From the NCBI GenBank assembly GCA_038319215.1, contig JBBQCZ010000003.1, positions 19,717 to 83,716 on the forward strand: a stretch of DNA of 64,000 nucleotides. Reading direction: 5' to 3'. A program made the translations under genes and the position numbers. Source of the DNA: Bact-19 sp038319215. Its GTDB lineage: Bacteria; Bacteroidota; Bacteroidia; Bacteroidales; ML635J-15. Below are positions 50,157 to 59,784 of the stretch, in pieces. Numbering within the stretch: position 1 is the stretch's first letter; every line of letters starts with the position of its first letter. The notes beneath the pieces are model-generated. The model was not told the origin of the DNA. It saw only the letters and a program-made list of their open reading frames with translations, and ran no database searches.

Positions 50157-53000
50157 TTAAAACCCTAAACTCATTTGTACACCACCGTCAGGCGATTTTT
50201 TATCTTTATCGTCCTTCTTTTCTTTTTCTTTTGTTTTAGGCTTTTCTTTTATAGGTTTTTCGATAATTTCGTTTTCGTCCACAGTTTCAATTATTTCAAG
50301 TTCAATTTCCGAATCATCGTCTTTTTGTTCAATTATTTCGAATTCAACATCATCGGTATCTTCCGATTCTAAGGATTGAGATTCAAGATTATCATCTTCA
50401 ATTGCTTCGCTACTGTCATCTCCTGGGTCCTCATCATTGTCGTCAAAGTTTTTTGATGATTCTTTTTCCAATGGTTCATCAAAACTAGATTCCTTAATTT
50501 CGAAAGTTGAAAGGCGTTTACCACGGGCTTTTAGGCCTTTTACAGCAATAAATTCTTCGGCATCAATAAATTCGGGTTCTCGAGCTTCATGTTTGCCACC
50601 AAAAATAAGTTTTACCTGTGGAAATTCTTCATCTGTAAGCTCAACAAGGTAAGAACCTGCGACTTCGGCAATAAAACATTGTTCTTTTCCAGACTCTTCC
50701 ATTTGGAAACGCTTGAGATAGAAAAACTCTTGTTCTGCATCGAAGTGAATTGCTGTAAAAATTTTAGTTGGATCGTATTTTTCTATAACGATAATATTTT
50801 CTTCATAATGATTAGAAAGGTCAAAATTTGTTAATCTACACATTCCATCACGAGTAATTATCAGAATTCTATCATCGCCAATAAATTCGCCAAGATATTT
50901 ACCACGGCTATCGGCATTTAATCGGAAAACTTCCTCATCAAACCAAATTTTTCTACCACCTAAAGTAGAAACACCTTCTTCTTTTAGAGTAATTTTGTGA
51001 ATATCATTTTTCGATAAGATATTACCTTGGGCATCGCGTCCTTTTATCGCCACATCTTTAAAATCTATTTCAAAAATTAGTTTGCGAACTTTAGGCTTAG
51101 GCTTAAGATAAACTTTAATAACTTCAGCTTCCCCATTTGGATTGGCGGTAAAGTAAATTAGTTTTGATCCTTCTAGACCTTTTGAAGTATCGTATTCTTT
51201 ATCGCGAGTAATTCCGGTTACGGCAAAGCGTTTTATGTAAGACACGCTTGTTCTGCCATCGCGATAAGCAAGGTTGTAAATTGTTCGTTTATCGTTTTTC
51301 TTGAAAACGTTAACATAAAGAATGTCTTTGCCAAAAAATGCTTTATCCTGAACTTTAGAAACCATGTATTTACCGTCTTTACGGAATACAATGATGTCAT
51401 CAATATCGGAACAATCGCAAACATATTCATCCTTTTTAAGACTGTAACCGACAAAACCTTCTTTGTAATTTACATATAGTTTTTCGTTTGCAACAGCAAC
51501 CTGAGCAGTGTCGATTGTGTCGAAATTTCTAATTTCGGTTTTACGTTCGCGTCCTTTACCAAATTTTTCCTTTATTCTGTTATAATAAGCAATTGCATAC
51601 TCAATTAGATTATCTAGATGATGTTGAACTTTTTTAATTTCTTCAAGTATTGCAAGCAAATCTTCTTCAGCTTTGTCGCTGTTGAAACGCAAAATACGCT
51701 TCATCTTTATTTCAAGTAATCTCAATAGATCATCTCTTGTAACTTCTCGTACAAGTTGTAATTGGTGTTCAATAACTTTCGAAAGAATGAACTCAATTGC
51801 TTCGTCGGTAGATTTTGCATTTTCGTAATTCTTTTCTTTGTATATTCTTTTTTCGATAAACCATTTCTCGAGTGACTGATTATGCCATTGCTCTTCCAGT
51901 TCGGCTTTCTGAATAAGCAGTTCCTGACGCAATAATTCTACTGTATTTGCAACCGATAACTGAAGAATTTCAGTAACACCAATAAATCTTGGTTTGTCGT
52001 CTTCGATTACACAGGCATAAGTTGGAATTGAAACTTCACATTTAGTAAAAGCATACAAAGCGTCGATAGTTTTATCAATAGACACCCCTGGTGGGAGATG
52101 TATTATAATTTCGACAAATTCAGACGTATTGTCGTCAATCTTCTTTATTTGAATTTTCTTCTTTTCGCTTGCCGCAATAATTGAGTCAATAACTGAAGAA
52201 GTTGTTTCCCCAAAAGTTATCTCTCTGATAATCAGGGTTTTTTTGTCAAACTTCTCTATTTTTGCACGAACTCTAGCACGACCACCACGTAAACCATCGT
52301 TATATTTGCTAAAATCAGCCATCCCAGAAGTTGGAAAATCTGGATAAATCTCAAATGGTCTATCTTCGAGGGTTGCAATACATGCGTCTATTAGTTCATT
52401 AAAGTTGTGAGGAAGAATTTTTGAAGCAAGACCTACTGCGATACCTTCCACACCTAATGTTAGAAGTAGTGGGAATTTTACGGGTAAAGTTATAGGCTCT
52501 TTATTTCTACCATCATATGAAGGTCTCCAAAAAGTAGTTTTTGGATTAAAAACAACCTCTAGAGCAAATTTTGTTAATCGAGCTTCGATATAACGAGAGG
52601 CAGCAGCAGAATCACCAGTTAAAATATTACCCCAGTTTCCCTGACAGTCAACCAAAAGATCTTTCTGTCCAAGTTGAACCAGCGCATCTCCGATAGACGC
52701 GTCGCCGTGAGGGTGATATTGCATGGTGTGTCCAACAATGTTCGCAACTTTATTGTAACGGCCATCGTCGAGTTGTTTCATCGAATGCAATATGCGTCTG
52801 TGAACAGGCTTTAATCCATCGTAAACATGAGGAACGGCACGCTCAAGAATAACATAAGATGCATAGTCGAGAAACCAGTCCTGAAACATTCCCTTAAGAC
52901 GGGTAATCTTTGGCTCTTCACTTTCGGTTATCTCAACAGGCACAAATTCTTCCCCGTTCTCTACCTCTTTTTTTTCTATGTTGTCGTTCTCTTCGCTCAT
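50157..53000 (-). CDS. parC: DNA topoisomerase IV subunit A (GyrA/ParC family)
   Basis: The protein is 947 residues. It is the DNA-cleaving subunit of a type IIA topoisomerase. The winged-helix core has 'YVILERAVPHVYDGLKPVHR', 'MQYHPHGDASIGDALVQLG' and the active-site Tyr137 in 'AAASRYIEARL'. The tower and coiled coil run to about residue 480. A six-bladed C-terminal propeller follows, without a canonical GyrA box that I can see, supporting ParC over GyrA. The last ~110 residues are a very acidic tail ('DDNDEDPGDDSSEAIEDDN') ending 'GGVQMSLGF'. It lies 81 bases downstream of parE. Confidence 0.92.
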   Translation of the reverse strand: MSEENDNIEKKEVENGEEFVPVEITESEEPKITRLKGMFQDWFLDYASYVILERAVPHVYDGLKPVHRRILHSMKQLDDGRYNKVANIVGHTMQYHPHGDASIGDALVQLGQKDLLVDCQGNWGNILTGDSAAASRYIEARLTKFALEVVFNPKTTFWRPSYDGRNKEPITLPVKFPLLLTLGVEGIAVGLASKILPHNFNELIDACIATLEDRPFEIYPDFPTSGMADFSKYNDGLRGGRARVRAKIEKFDKKTLIIREITFGETTSSVIDSIIAASEKKKIQIKKIDDNTSEFVEIIIHLPPGVSIDKTIDALYAFTKCEVSIPTYACVIEDDKPRFIGVTEILQLSVANTVELLRQELLIQKAELEEQWHNQSLEKWFIEKRIYKEKNYENAKSTDEAIEFILSKVIEHQLQLVREVTRDDLLRLLEIKMKRILRFNSDKAEEDLLAILEEIKKVQHHLDNLIEYAIAYYNRIKEKFGKGRERKTEIRNFDTIDTAQVAVANEKLYVNYKEGFVGYSLKKDEYVCDCSDIDDIIVFRKDGKYMVSKVQDKAFFGKDILYVNVFKKNDKRTIYNLAYRDGRTSVSYIKRFAVTGITRDKEYDTSKGLEGSKLIYFTANPNGEAEVIKVYLKPKPKVRKLIFEIDFKDVAIKGRDAQGNILSKNDIHKITLKEEGVSTLGGRKIWFDEEVFRLNADSRGKYLGEFIGDDRILIITRDGMCRLTNFDLSNHYEENIIVIEKYDPTKIFTAIHFDAEQEFFYLKRFQMEESGKEQCFIAEVAGSYLVELTDEEFPQVKLIFGGKHEAREPEFIDAEEFIAVKGLKARGKRLSTFEIKESSFDEPLEKESSKNFDDNDEDPGDDSSEAIEDDNLESQSLESEDTDDVEFEIIEQKDDDSEIELEIIETVDENEIIEKPIKEKPKTKEKEKKDDKDKKSPDGGVQMSLGF

Positions 53001-53081
53001 GATTTTTTTTACAATATTTTTTTGCCACTAAGTAATCATGTTTAACATTTCGATACTTATACTCGGTGATGCGTTTTTTTA

Positions 53082-54929
53082 TTAAATAACTTCTTCTTCT
53101 ACCCTTAAGTTATTGATGATAAACTCTTGACGATCGGGTGTGTTTTTTCCCATAAAGAACTCCAACAAACTACTTATCTGGTCTGCTTTAGATAGCGTTA
53201 CTGGGTCAAGACGAATTTCCTTCCCGATAAAGTTTTTAAATTCCCCTGGTGAAATTTCTCCTAATCCTTTAAATCGTGTTATTTCTGGATTGTTTTTAAG
53301 TTTTCTGATTGCTGCTTCTTTTTCGGATTCGTCATAACAGTAAATGGTTTCTTGCTTATTTCTCACACGAAACAATGGGGTTTGCAAAATAAACAGATGA
53401 CCTTGTTTTAGTAAATCTGGAAAAAATTGCAAAAAGAAAGTTATCAAAAGTAATCGAATGTGCATTCCGTCAACATCGGCATCGGTTGCAATTACAACAT
53501 GACGGTAACGAATATTTTCTACCCCTTCTTCAATGTTTAAAGCGGCTTGCAACAAGTTGAATTCTTCGTTTTCGTAAACAATTTTCTTCGTTAGTCCATA
53601 AGAGTTAAGGGGTTTTCCCTTCAAACTAAATACAGCTTGAGTATTTACATCACGAGATTTGGTGATAGATCCGCTCGCAGAATCACCCTCAGTTATAAAA
53701 ATAGTAGTTTCGTAACGTCTATCGTCAGTCGAATTGTAATGAAGACGGCAATCCCTCAATTTTTTATTGTGAAGACTTACTTTTTTTGCTCTATCGCGTG
53801 CAAGTTTTTGAATTCCAGCAATTGCTTTTCGGTCTTTTTCAGATGCAATAATTTTCTTTTGTAGTACATCGGCAATCTGTGAGTTTTTATGAAGAAAATC
53901 ATCGATTTTTTTCATAAACTCGAAGATGTAATTTCTTACAGAAATACCATCAGGACTCATGTCTTTTGACCCAAGTTTTGTTTTAGTTTGAGATTCAAAA
54001 ATAGGTTCGATAATTCTAATGCTAATTGCTGCAATAATACTTTGGCGAATGTCGGCAGCATCGAAATCTTTACGGTAAAAGTCGCGAATTGTCTTTACAT
54101 ATGCTTCTCTAAAAACAGATAGGTGATTTCCTCCTTGAGTTGTGTTTTGTCCGTTTACGAATGAATAATACTCTTCGCTATATTGAGTCCCATGGGTAAT
54201 GGCTACTTCAAAATCTTCGTCTTTGATGTGAATTATTGGATAAATTGGTTCTTGATTAAGGTTTTCTTGCAACAAATCTAACAATCCGTTTTTTGAGTGG
54301 AAACGCGTTCCATTAAAGTTTATAGAGAGACCAGTGTTTAGATAAGCATAGTTTCGTAACATTGTTTCGATGAACTCGCTCAAGTAGGTATATTTTCCAA
54401 AAACTTCGTCGTCGGGTGTGAAAACGACTAGTGTTCCATTTGGAGAAGCAGTATCAACTAGAGGGGTTTCAGATAGTAATTTGCCACCTGAAAATTCAGC
54501 AGTTTTTTTCTTTCCTTCGCGATAAGAAGAAACTTTGAAGTTTGAAGAAAGTGCATTTACAGCTTTTACCCCAACACCGTTCAATCCCACAGATTTTTGA
54601 AATACTTTGGAATCATATTTTGCTCCTGTATTCATTTTCGAGACAACATCAACCAATTTGCCTTGAGGAATACCACGACCATAATCACGAATTGACATTG
54701 TGTGTCCTTCGAGCTTAATGTCTATATTTTTGCCAAAGCCCATTGCAAACTCATCTATAGAGTTGTCAATTACCTCCTTTATCAGGATATAAATACCGTC
54801 GTCGCGTGATTTGCCATCACCCAACTTGCCGATATACATACCCGGACGTCGCCTAATGTGCTCTTCCCAATCTAAGGTTTGTATGCTGTCTTCTGAATAA
54901 ATTCCAACCATTTGTACAGTCTTTTCCAT
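53082..54929 (-). CDS. parE: DNA topoisomerase IV subunit B (GyrB/ParE family)
   Basis: The protein is 615 residues, the length of ParE rather than GyrB. It is the ATP-driven subunit that relaxes and decatenates DNA with ParC. The GHKL ATPase site shows 'VIDNSIDEFAMG', 'IRDYGRGIPQG' and 'VGLNGVGVKAVNALS'. The transducer domain has 'QGGNHLSVFREA', then comes the TOPRIM domain with 'FITEGDSASGSI' and 'VATDADVDGMHIR', and the final 'RFKGLGEISPGEFKNFIG'. A -7-like TAGTTTTG lies at 54938-54945 on the minus strand, eight bases before the ATG. Confidence 0.94.
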   Translation of the reverse strand: MEKTVQMVGIYSEDSIQTLDWEEHIRRRPGMYIGKLGDGKSRDDGIYILIKEVIDNSIDEFAMGFGKNIDIKLEGHTMSIRDYGRGIPQGKLVDVVSKMNTGAKYDSKVFQKSVGLNGVGVKAVNALSSNFKVSSYREGKKKTAEFSGGKLLSETPLVDTASPNGTLVVFTPDDEVFGKYTYLSEFIETMLRNYAYLNTGLSINFNGTRFHSKNGLLDLLQENLNQEPIYPIIHIKDEDFEVAITHGTQYSEEYYSFVNGQNTTQGGNHLSVFREAYVKTIRDFYRKDFDAADIRQSIIAAISIRIIEPIFESQTKTKLGSKDMSPDGISVRNYIFEFMKKIDDFLHKNSQIADVLQKKIIASEKDRKAIAGIQKLARDRAKKVSLHNKKLRDCRLHYNSTDDRRYETTIFITEGDSASGSITKSRDVNTQAVFSLKGKPLNSYGLTKKIVYENEEFNLLQAALNIEEGVENIRYRHVVIATDADVDGMHIRLLLITFFLQFFPDLLKQGHLFILQTPLFRVRNKQETIYCYDESEKEAAIRKLKNNPEITRFKGLGEISPGEFKNFIGKEIRLDPVTLSKADQISSLLEFFMGKNTPDRQEFIINNLRVEEEVI

Positions 54930-55101
54930 ATTAACTGCAAAACTACATGATAAAATCGTACAATATACGGTTACAGCAAGTTTTATATTAACATTTTTCA
55001 GTTGATAATAAGGTTTTATTTACGACATGTTTTGACGTGAATAAATATCCGGAAATTTATCGAAGGATTATTAAATTTGTATGGTTTGGCATTAAGTAAA
55101 A

Positions 55102-55145
55102 AAGTTTTTAGCAGTAACATTATTTCAGACTACTGCTAAAAACTT
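55102..55145 (-). terminator. Strong terminator after the repeat-protein gene
   Basis: AAGTTTTTAGCAGTA (55102-55116) is perfectly complementary to TACTGCTAAAAACTT (55131-55145) with a 14-base loop. On the minus strand it continues as TTTTTTAC. It lies 22 bases past the stop at 55167. The remainder of 54930-55101 shows no gene. Confidence 0.9.
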
Positions 55146-55166
55146 ACAAATTTTTACTCGATATGA

Positions 55167-58100
55167 CTATTTTTTAGGTATTACTTTAGACGGAGTCGTT
55201 TCGTTGCCAGTACCGCCCTTATTATTATTTATTGTACCTTCTTTAGGGGTGCTGTTATCATTTGGTGTCACAACATTCGTACGACCTTTATTCCCGTTAA
55301 CATTTTCGTTATTAGTTCCACCTTTGTCGTTACCTTCCTCTTTATCCACAATTACCACATTTGTTTCGGCATCATCACCACATTCATTTTTAGCAGTAAC
55401 AATAATTTTATGTTCTCCAGGACTAAGTTTATACTTACCACTTAACTGATTTGTGCTTGGAACAAATTGGAAACTATTGTCCAAAACTCCGTCAACTTTA
55501 ACAGTAATATCAGTTTTGTTTTTGATGTTGGTAACTGTGCCACTCAACTGATGTGTAAAATTATTATCTGCAATTTCTGAAACTTTGAAATTTACTACTG
55601 GAGAAATGCATGGTGCAGCAACCAGAACTTGTACTCTTTCGGTATCTTCGCCACAGTCGTTTTTGGCAAATACTACAATTGTATGTGTTCCAGAACTAAA
55701 ATTATAAGTAGAAATTATACTGTTGTTGGCTGAAGAGAATTGAAACACATCATTTCGTGTTCCATCTACGGTAATTGTTATTTGATCTTTTGCCGTTACA
55801 TTAGAAACACTTCCAGTCAATTGATGCGATATGTTTTTAAAAGTTGATGCATCAACTTTGAAGTTTACAACAGGCGGTGCACATGGAGCTTTTACAATTA
55901 CCACATTTGTTTCGGTATCATCACCACATTCATTTTTTGCAGTAACTACAATTTTATGTTCTCCAGGACTAAGTTTATACTTGCCAGTTAATTGATTTGT
56001 ATTTGGAACAAATTGGAAACTATTGTCCAAAACTCCATCAACTTTAACAGTAATATCAGTTTTGTTTTTGATGTTGGTAACTGTGCCACTCAACTGATGT
56101 GTAAAATTATTGTCTGCAATTTCTGAAACTTTGAAATTTACTACTGGAACAGCACATGGAGCTTTTACAATTACCACATTTGTTTCGGTATCATTGCCAC
56201 ATTCATTTTTTGCAGTAACTACAATTTTATGTTCTCCTGCCGCTAGTTTATACTTGCCAGTTAATTGATTTGTGCTTGGAACAAATTGGAAACTATTGTC
56301 CAAAACTCCATCAACTTTAACAGTAATATCAGTTTTGTTTTTGATGTTGGTAACTGTGCCACTCAACTGGTGTGTAAAATTATTATCTGCAATTTCTGAA
56401 ACTTTGAAATTTACTACTGGAGGAGCACATGGAACTTTTACAATTACCACATTTGTTTCGGTATCATCACCACATTCATTTTTTGCAGTAACTACAATTT
56501 TATGTTCTCCTGCAGCTAGTTTATACTTGCCACTTAACTGATTTGTGCTTGGAACAAATTGGAAACTATTGTCCAAAACTCCGTCAACTTTAACAGTAAT
56601 ATCAGTTTTGTTTTTGATGTTGGTAACTGTGCCACTCAACTGGTGTGTAAAATTATTATCTGCAATTTCTGAAACTTTGAAATTTACTACTGGAGGAGCA
56701 CATGGAACAGCAACCAGAACTTGTACTCTTTCGGTATCTTCGCCACATTCGTTTTTGGCAAATACTACAATTGTATGCGTGCCTTGCGCTAATTTATACT
56801 TGCCACTTAACTGATTTGTGCTTGCAACAAATTGGAAATTATTGTCTAAAACACCGTCAACTTTAACAGTAATATCAGTTTTGTTTTTGATGTTGGTAAC
56901 TGTACCACTCAACTGGTGAGTATAATTATTGTCTGCAATTTCTGAAACTTTGAAATTTACTACTGGAGGAGCACATGGAACAGCAACCAGAACTTGTACT
57001 CTTTCGGTATCTTCGCCACATTCGTTTTTGGCAAATACTACAATTGTATGCGTGCCTTGCGCTAATTTGTAATTAGCTTTTATTTCTCTTGTGCTTAAAG
57101 TAAATTCAAATTTATTATTCAGAACTCCATCTACAGTTATTGTTATTTCATTTTTATTATTAATATTTGCAGCAATACCTGTTAATTGATGAGTAAAGTT
57201 TAAATCGTTAATTTCAGTAACGGCTAATTTTAATGAAGGAGCAATGCATGGTTCTTCAACAATAACTTGAGTAGTTTCAGAATCATTTCCACAATCATTT
57301 TTTGCTGTCACTATAATTGTGTGAGTTCCTGGAGTGAATCTATAACTAGAACTTATTGTTTTTGTATTTATGTCAAACAATAAAGTTGCATCTGGGTTAC
57401 CATCAACACTAATGTTAATTTCATTTTTGTTTTTAATGTTTGAAATATTACCTGTTAATTGATGTGTGAATTTTACATTTAGTGATTTAACAACAGATAG
57501 TTTTATTTCTGGTGGATTGCAAGGTTTTTCATTATTAACAGTTACTGTTTCTGATGTTTGTCCACACTCATTTTTTGCGACAACTACTATTTTGTGTTCA
57601 CCTTCAGAAAATAAATAATTTGCACTAATGCTGTTTGTATTTGGGTCGAATGCAAACGTGTTATTAAGTTTGCCGTCAATTGTAACGGTGAGTTCTTGTT
57701 TATTCTTAATATTTGTAACACTACCAGCAAGATGGAAATTATATTTATCCCCTTTTATTTCAGTAATCGCAATCTGCAATACCGGAACACTGCAAGGTTT
57801 GGCAACAGTTACTTGAACACTTTTGGAATCTTCGCCACATTCATTTTTAGCATTTACTACAATAGAGTGCGTACCTGGTGCAAAGTTGTAATTTGCACTA
57901 ATAGCATTAGTCCCAGCTATAAACTGAAATGAATTGTCCAAGTTGCCATCTAATGAGACAGTGATTTGATTCTGATTACTAATATTTGTAACGGTACCTA
58001 CTAATTGATGAGAAAAGTTGTTTAACGTTAATTCTGGAACGGAGAAATTGATTACTGGAGGAATACATGGTCCATTAATAATAACTTCGCCAGATTGAGT

Positions 58101-59399
58101 ATCCTTACCACATTCATTTGTAGCAGTTACAACTATAGAATGTGTGCCTGGCGCAAAATTATAATCAGAAACAATACTATTTGTTTCGAGATCAAATTGG
58201 AATGAGAAATCTTTGTTACCGTCAATCAATATAGATATGTCATTTTTATTCTTAATATTTGAAACAACACCTCTTAACTGATGCGTAATATTGACAGAAT
58301 TTGAATTGTAAACTGCAAATTCAACTACCGGTGGAATGCACGGTTGATTAACAGAAACTTGTACTGACATTTCATCTTGTCCACACTTGTTATTTGCCAA
58401 AATGCTCACGGTATGAGTTCCAGGACTTAAATTAAAGGAACAACTTATTCTTTTGGAGTATGAATCAAAGTAGAAGTTGTTATTTGGAATGCCGTCAATG
58501 TTCAAATTAATGTTTGATGCGTTGTCTACATTTGAAATAGTTCCATTGAGTTCATGTGTTGCAAATTGTGATTTTACTTCGTTGATGTTAATATTAACCT
58601 CCGGATTATTACATGGGATGTTAGGTTCTGAATCATCACCAATATCCCATTTAAGATAGATTGCAGTATAATGGTTTTTATCAATTGCTTGAATCGGACT
58701 GACGATACCATCAATATTTGCTCCAATTAAAGAATTTTTTTCTTCTAAAAAGTAGTTTGTTTTATGTTCTATTCCCATCGAGAATCGTGGTGTAATTTGA
58801 TAACCCAGATATAATCCTAAAGTAGGAGCAATGCAACCCTTGTTAATTCCTGCAGTTTCGAAATTATTGTCAGATAGTTTATGCAAATCATTATAAATCG
58901 CTATTCTACCATCGCTACCATCGGGATTTATTACGCTATAATCGTAAGGCTCCCCATCATTAGAAAAATCGAAGTGGGTAATATTATGCGTTACACCTGC
59001 ACCAGCAAATCCACTTACAATAATTCTTGTGTTTTCTCTTAGTCGATTAAGCGTTAAAACGAATTCTAGGTCATAATTAAAATGAGTGTATTTGACATTA
59101 TTATAGGTACTATCAATGTTCATTCTGTCGTCATAAGCCATGTTTTGCCCGCCTAAAAATCTAAATCTCCAGTCTAGACCAAAAAATGCATTTTTTTCTT
59201 GATAAATGGAATGTCCAAATGTAAATGTCCCTCCGCCACCAGAAAAATTTCTAATATCGCTTTTTTGATAAGATGTTCCAAGCCCAAAGCCTAAGTCAAA
59301 GCCACTTTTGGCGCTATAATCTGCTCTTTGTGAAAAAACCTCATTTTTGCCTAAGAATAAAAGGCTAATAATGATAAGTAAGTAAAATTTTTGTTTCAT
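55167..59399 (-). CDS. Predicted outer-membrane barrel protein with twelve ~91-residue Ig-like repeats
   Basis: The protein is 1410 residues. Signal peptide: MKQKFYLLIIISLLFLGKNEVFSQ. Residues about 30-265 alternate aromatic and small residues like an 8-stranded outer-membrane barrel ('FDLGFGLGTSYQKSDI', 'NAFFGLDWRFRFLGG', 'IAPTLGLYLGYQITPRFSMGIEH', 'HYTAIYLKWDIG'). Twelve tandem repeats of about 91 residues follow, each with 'PCxxPVVNFKV', 'THQLSGTVTNIKNK', 'VDGxLDNxFQF' and 'GxHxIVVxAKNECG', holding two Cys each. The last ~60 residues are low complexity (N/G/T/K). No T9SS sorting domain is present. The repeats probably lie in the periplasm or extend from the surface; the direction is inference. 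Function unknown. Confidence 0.8.
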   Translation of the reverse strand: MKQKFYLLIIISLLFLGKNEVFSQRADYSAKSGFDLGFGLGTSYQKSDIRNFSGGGGTFTFGHSIYQEKNAFFGLDWRFRFLGGQNMAYDDRMNIDSTYNNVKYTHFNYDLEFVLTLNRLRENTRIIVSGFAGAGVTHNITHFDFSNDGEPYDYSVINPDGSDGRIAIYNDLHKLSDNNFETAGINKGCIAPTLGLYLGYQITPRFSMGIEHKTNYFLEEKNSLIGANIDGIVSPIQAIDKNHYTAIYLKWDIGDDSEPNIPCNNPEVNININEVKSQFATHELNGTISNVDNASNINLNIDGIPNNNFYFDSYSKRISCSFNLSPGTHTVSILANNKCGQDEMSVQVSVNQPCIPPVVEFAVYNSNSVNITHQLRGVVSNIKNKNDISILIDGNKDFSFQFDLETNSIVSDYNFAPGTHSIVVTATNECGKDTQSGEVIINGPCIPPVINFSVPELTLNNFSHQLVGTVTNISNQNQITVSLDGNLDNSFQFIAGTNAISANYNFAPGTHSIVVNAKNECGEDSKSVQVTVAKPCSVPVLQIAITEIKGDKYNFHLAGSVTNIKNKQELTVTIDGKLNNTFAFDPNTNSISANYLFSEGEHKIVVVAKNECGQTSETVTVNNEKPCNPPEIKLSVVKSLNVKFTHQLTGNISNIKNKNEINISVDGNPDATLLFDINTKTISSSYRFTPGTHTIIVTAKNDCGNDSETTQVIVEEPCIAPSLKLAVTEINDLNFTHQLTGIAANINNKNEITITVDGVLNNKFEFTLSTREIKANYKLAQGTHTIVVFAKNECGEDTERVQVLVAVPCAPPVVNFKVSEIADNNYTHQLSGTVTNIKNKTDITVKVDGVLDNNFQFVASTNQLSGKYKLAQGTHTIVVFAKNECGEDTERVQVLVAVPCAPPVVNFKVSEIADNNFTHQLSGTVTNIKNKTDITVKVDGVLDNSFQFVPSTNQLSGKYKLAAGEHKIVVTAKNECGDDTETNVVIVKVPCAPPVVNFKVSEIADNNFTHQLSGTVTNIKNKTDITVKVDGVLDNSFQFVPSTNQLTGKYKLAAGEHKIVVTAKNECGNDTETNVVIVKAPCAVPVVNFKVSEIADNNFTHQLSGTVTNIKNKTDITVKVDGVLDNSFQFVPNTNQLTGKYKLSPGEHKIVVTAKNECGDDTETNVVIVKAPCAPPVVNFKVDASTFKNISHQLTGSVSNVTAKDQITITVDGTRNDVFQFSSANNSIISTYNFSSGTHTIVVFAKNDCGEDTERVQVLVAAPCISPVVNFKVSEIADNNFTHQLSGTVTNIKNKTDITVKVDGVLDNSFQFVPSTNQLSGKYKLSPGEHKIIVTAKNECGDDAETNVVIVDKEEGNDKGGTNNENVNGNKGRTNVVTPNDNSTPKEGTINNNKGGTGNETTPSKVIPKK
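55350..58620 (-). repeat. Tandem ~273-bp coding repeats (12 units)
   Basis: Units begin (5' side, minus strand) near 58615, 58341, 58071, 57795, 57519, 57245, 56973, 56700, 56425, 56155, 55875 and 55606. Units 7, 8, 9, 10 and 12 are nearly identical at both DNA and protein level, while 1-6 and 11 are diverged. Units 6, 7 and 11 share the same 'ERVQVLVA' end. Confidence 0.9.
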
Positions 59400-59784
59400 A
59401 TTGTGTATTTTAGATAATGCTTAAATGACGAGCCAAAAGTAATAATAAAATTTTTAAATATTAAATTGGTAAACCGCTTAACCAAATTTTATACCAAAAT
59501 GACCTAGAATTGTTTTTTTGCGACCGTTAACTTGCGAATTGATTTTTTACGAAAAGACTCAAAACGATTATTTTAAAGTTCTTCTCAACTCTGCAAGCTG
59601 GTAAGATGATTGCTAAAAAGGTGTCTTGTGGTTTTGTAGTACAGCAAATGTCGCAAAAAATAAAGACAAATTGTGGGTTTGTTGTCAAACTACAATTTGT
59701 CTTTATTTAAAATTATTCAAATACTAATTTTTCCTGCAACCTTAGTTTAGCAACTAAAAAAACATAGAATTCTAAAATAAATTA
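59400..59784. other. 385-base intergenic region
   Basis: It contains the 5' region of the repeat-protein gene (a TACTTTTG box at 59434-59441, minus strand, without a clear partner) and the terminator of the 59785 gene. Between them (about 59460-59640) I see no open frame, RNA gene or repeat. Confidence 0.6.
59658..59708 (-). terminator. Terminator after the SprB-repeat protein gene
   Basis: AAATAAAGACAAATTGT (59658-59674) is perfectly complementary to ACAATTTGTCTTTATTT (59692-59708), a 17-bp stem. The loop itself holds a second hairpin, GTTTG/CAAAC. On the minus strand TTTTTTT follows. It lies 77 bases after the stop at 59785. Confidence 0.9.

Noticed and set aside
55350..58620. Regularly spaced repeats as a CRISPR-like array
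   Set aside because: The period is ~273 bp, there are no unique spacers, and the repeats are in-frame coding units.
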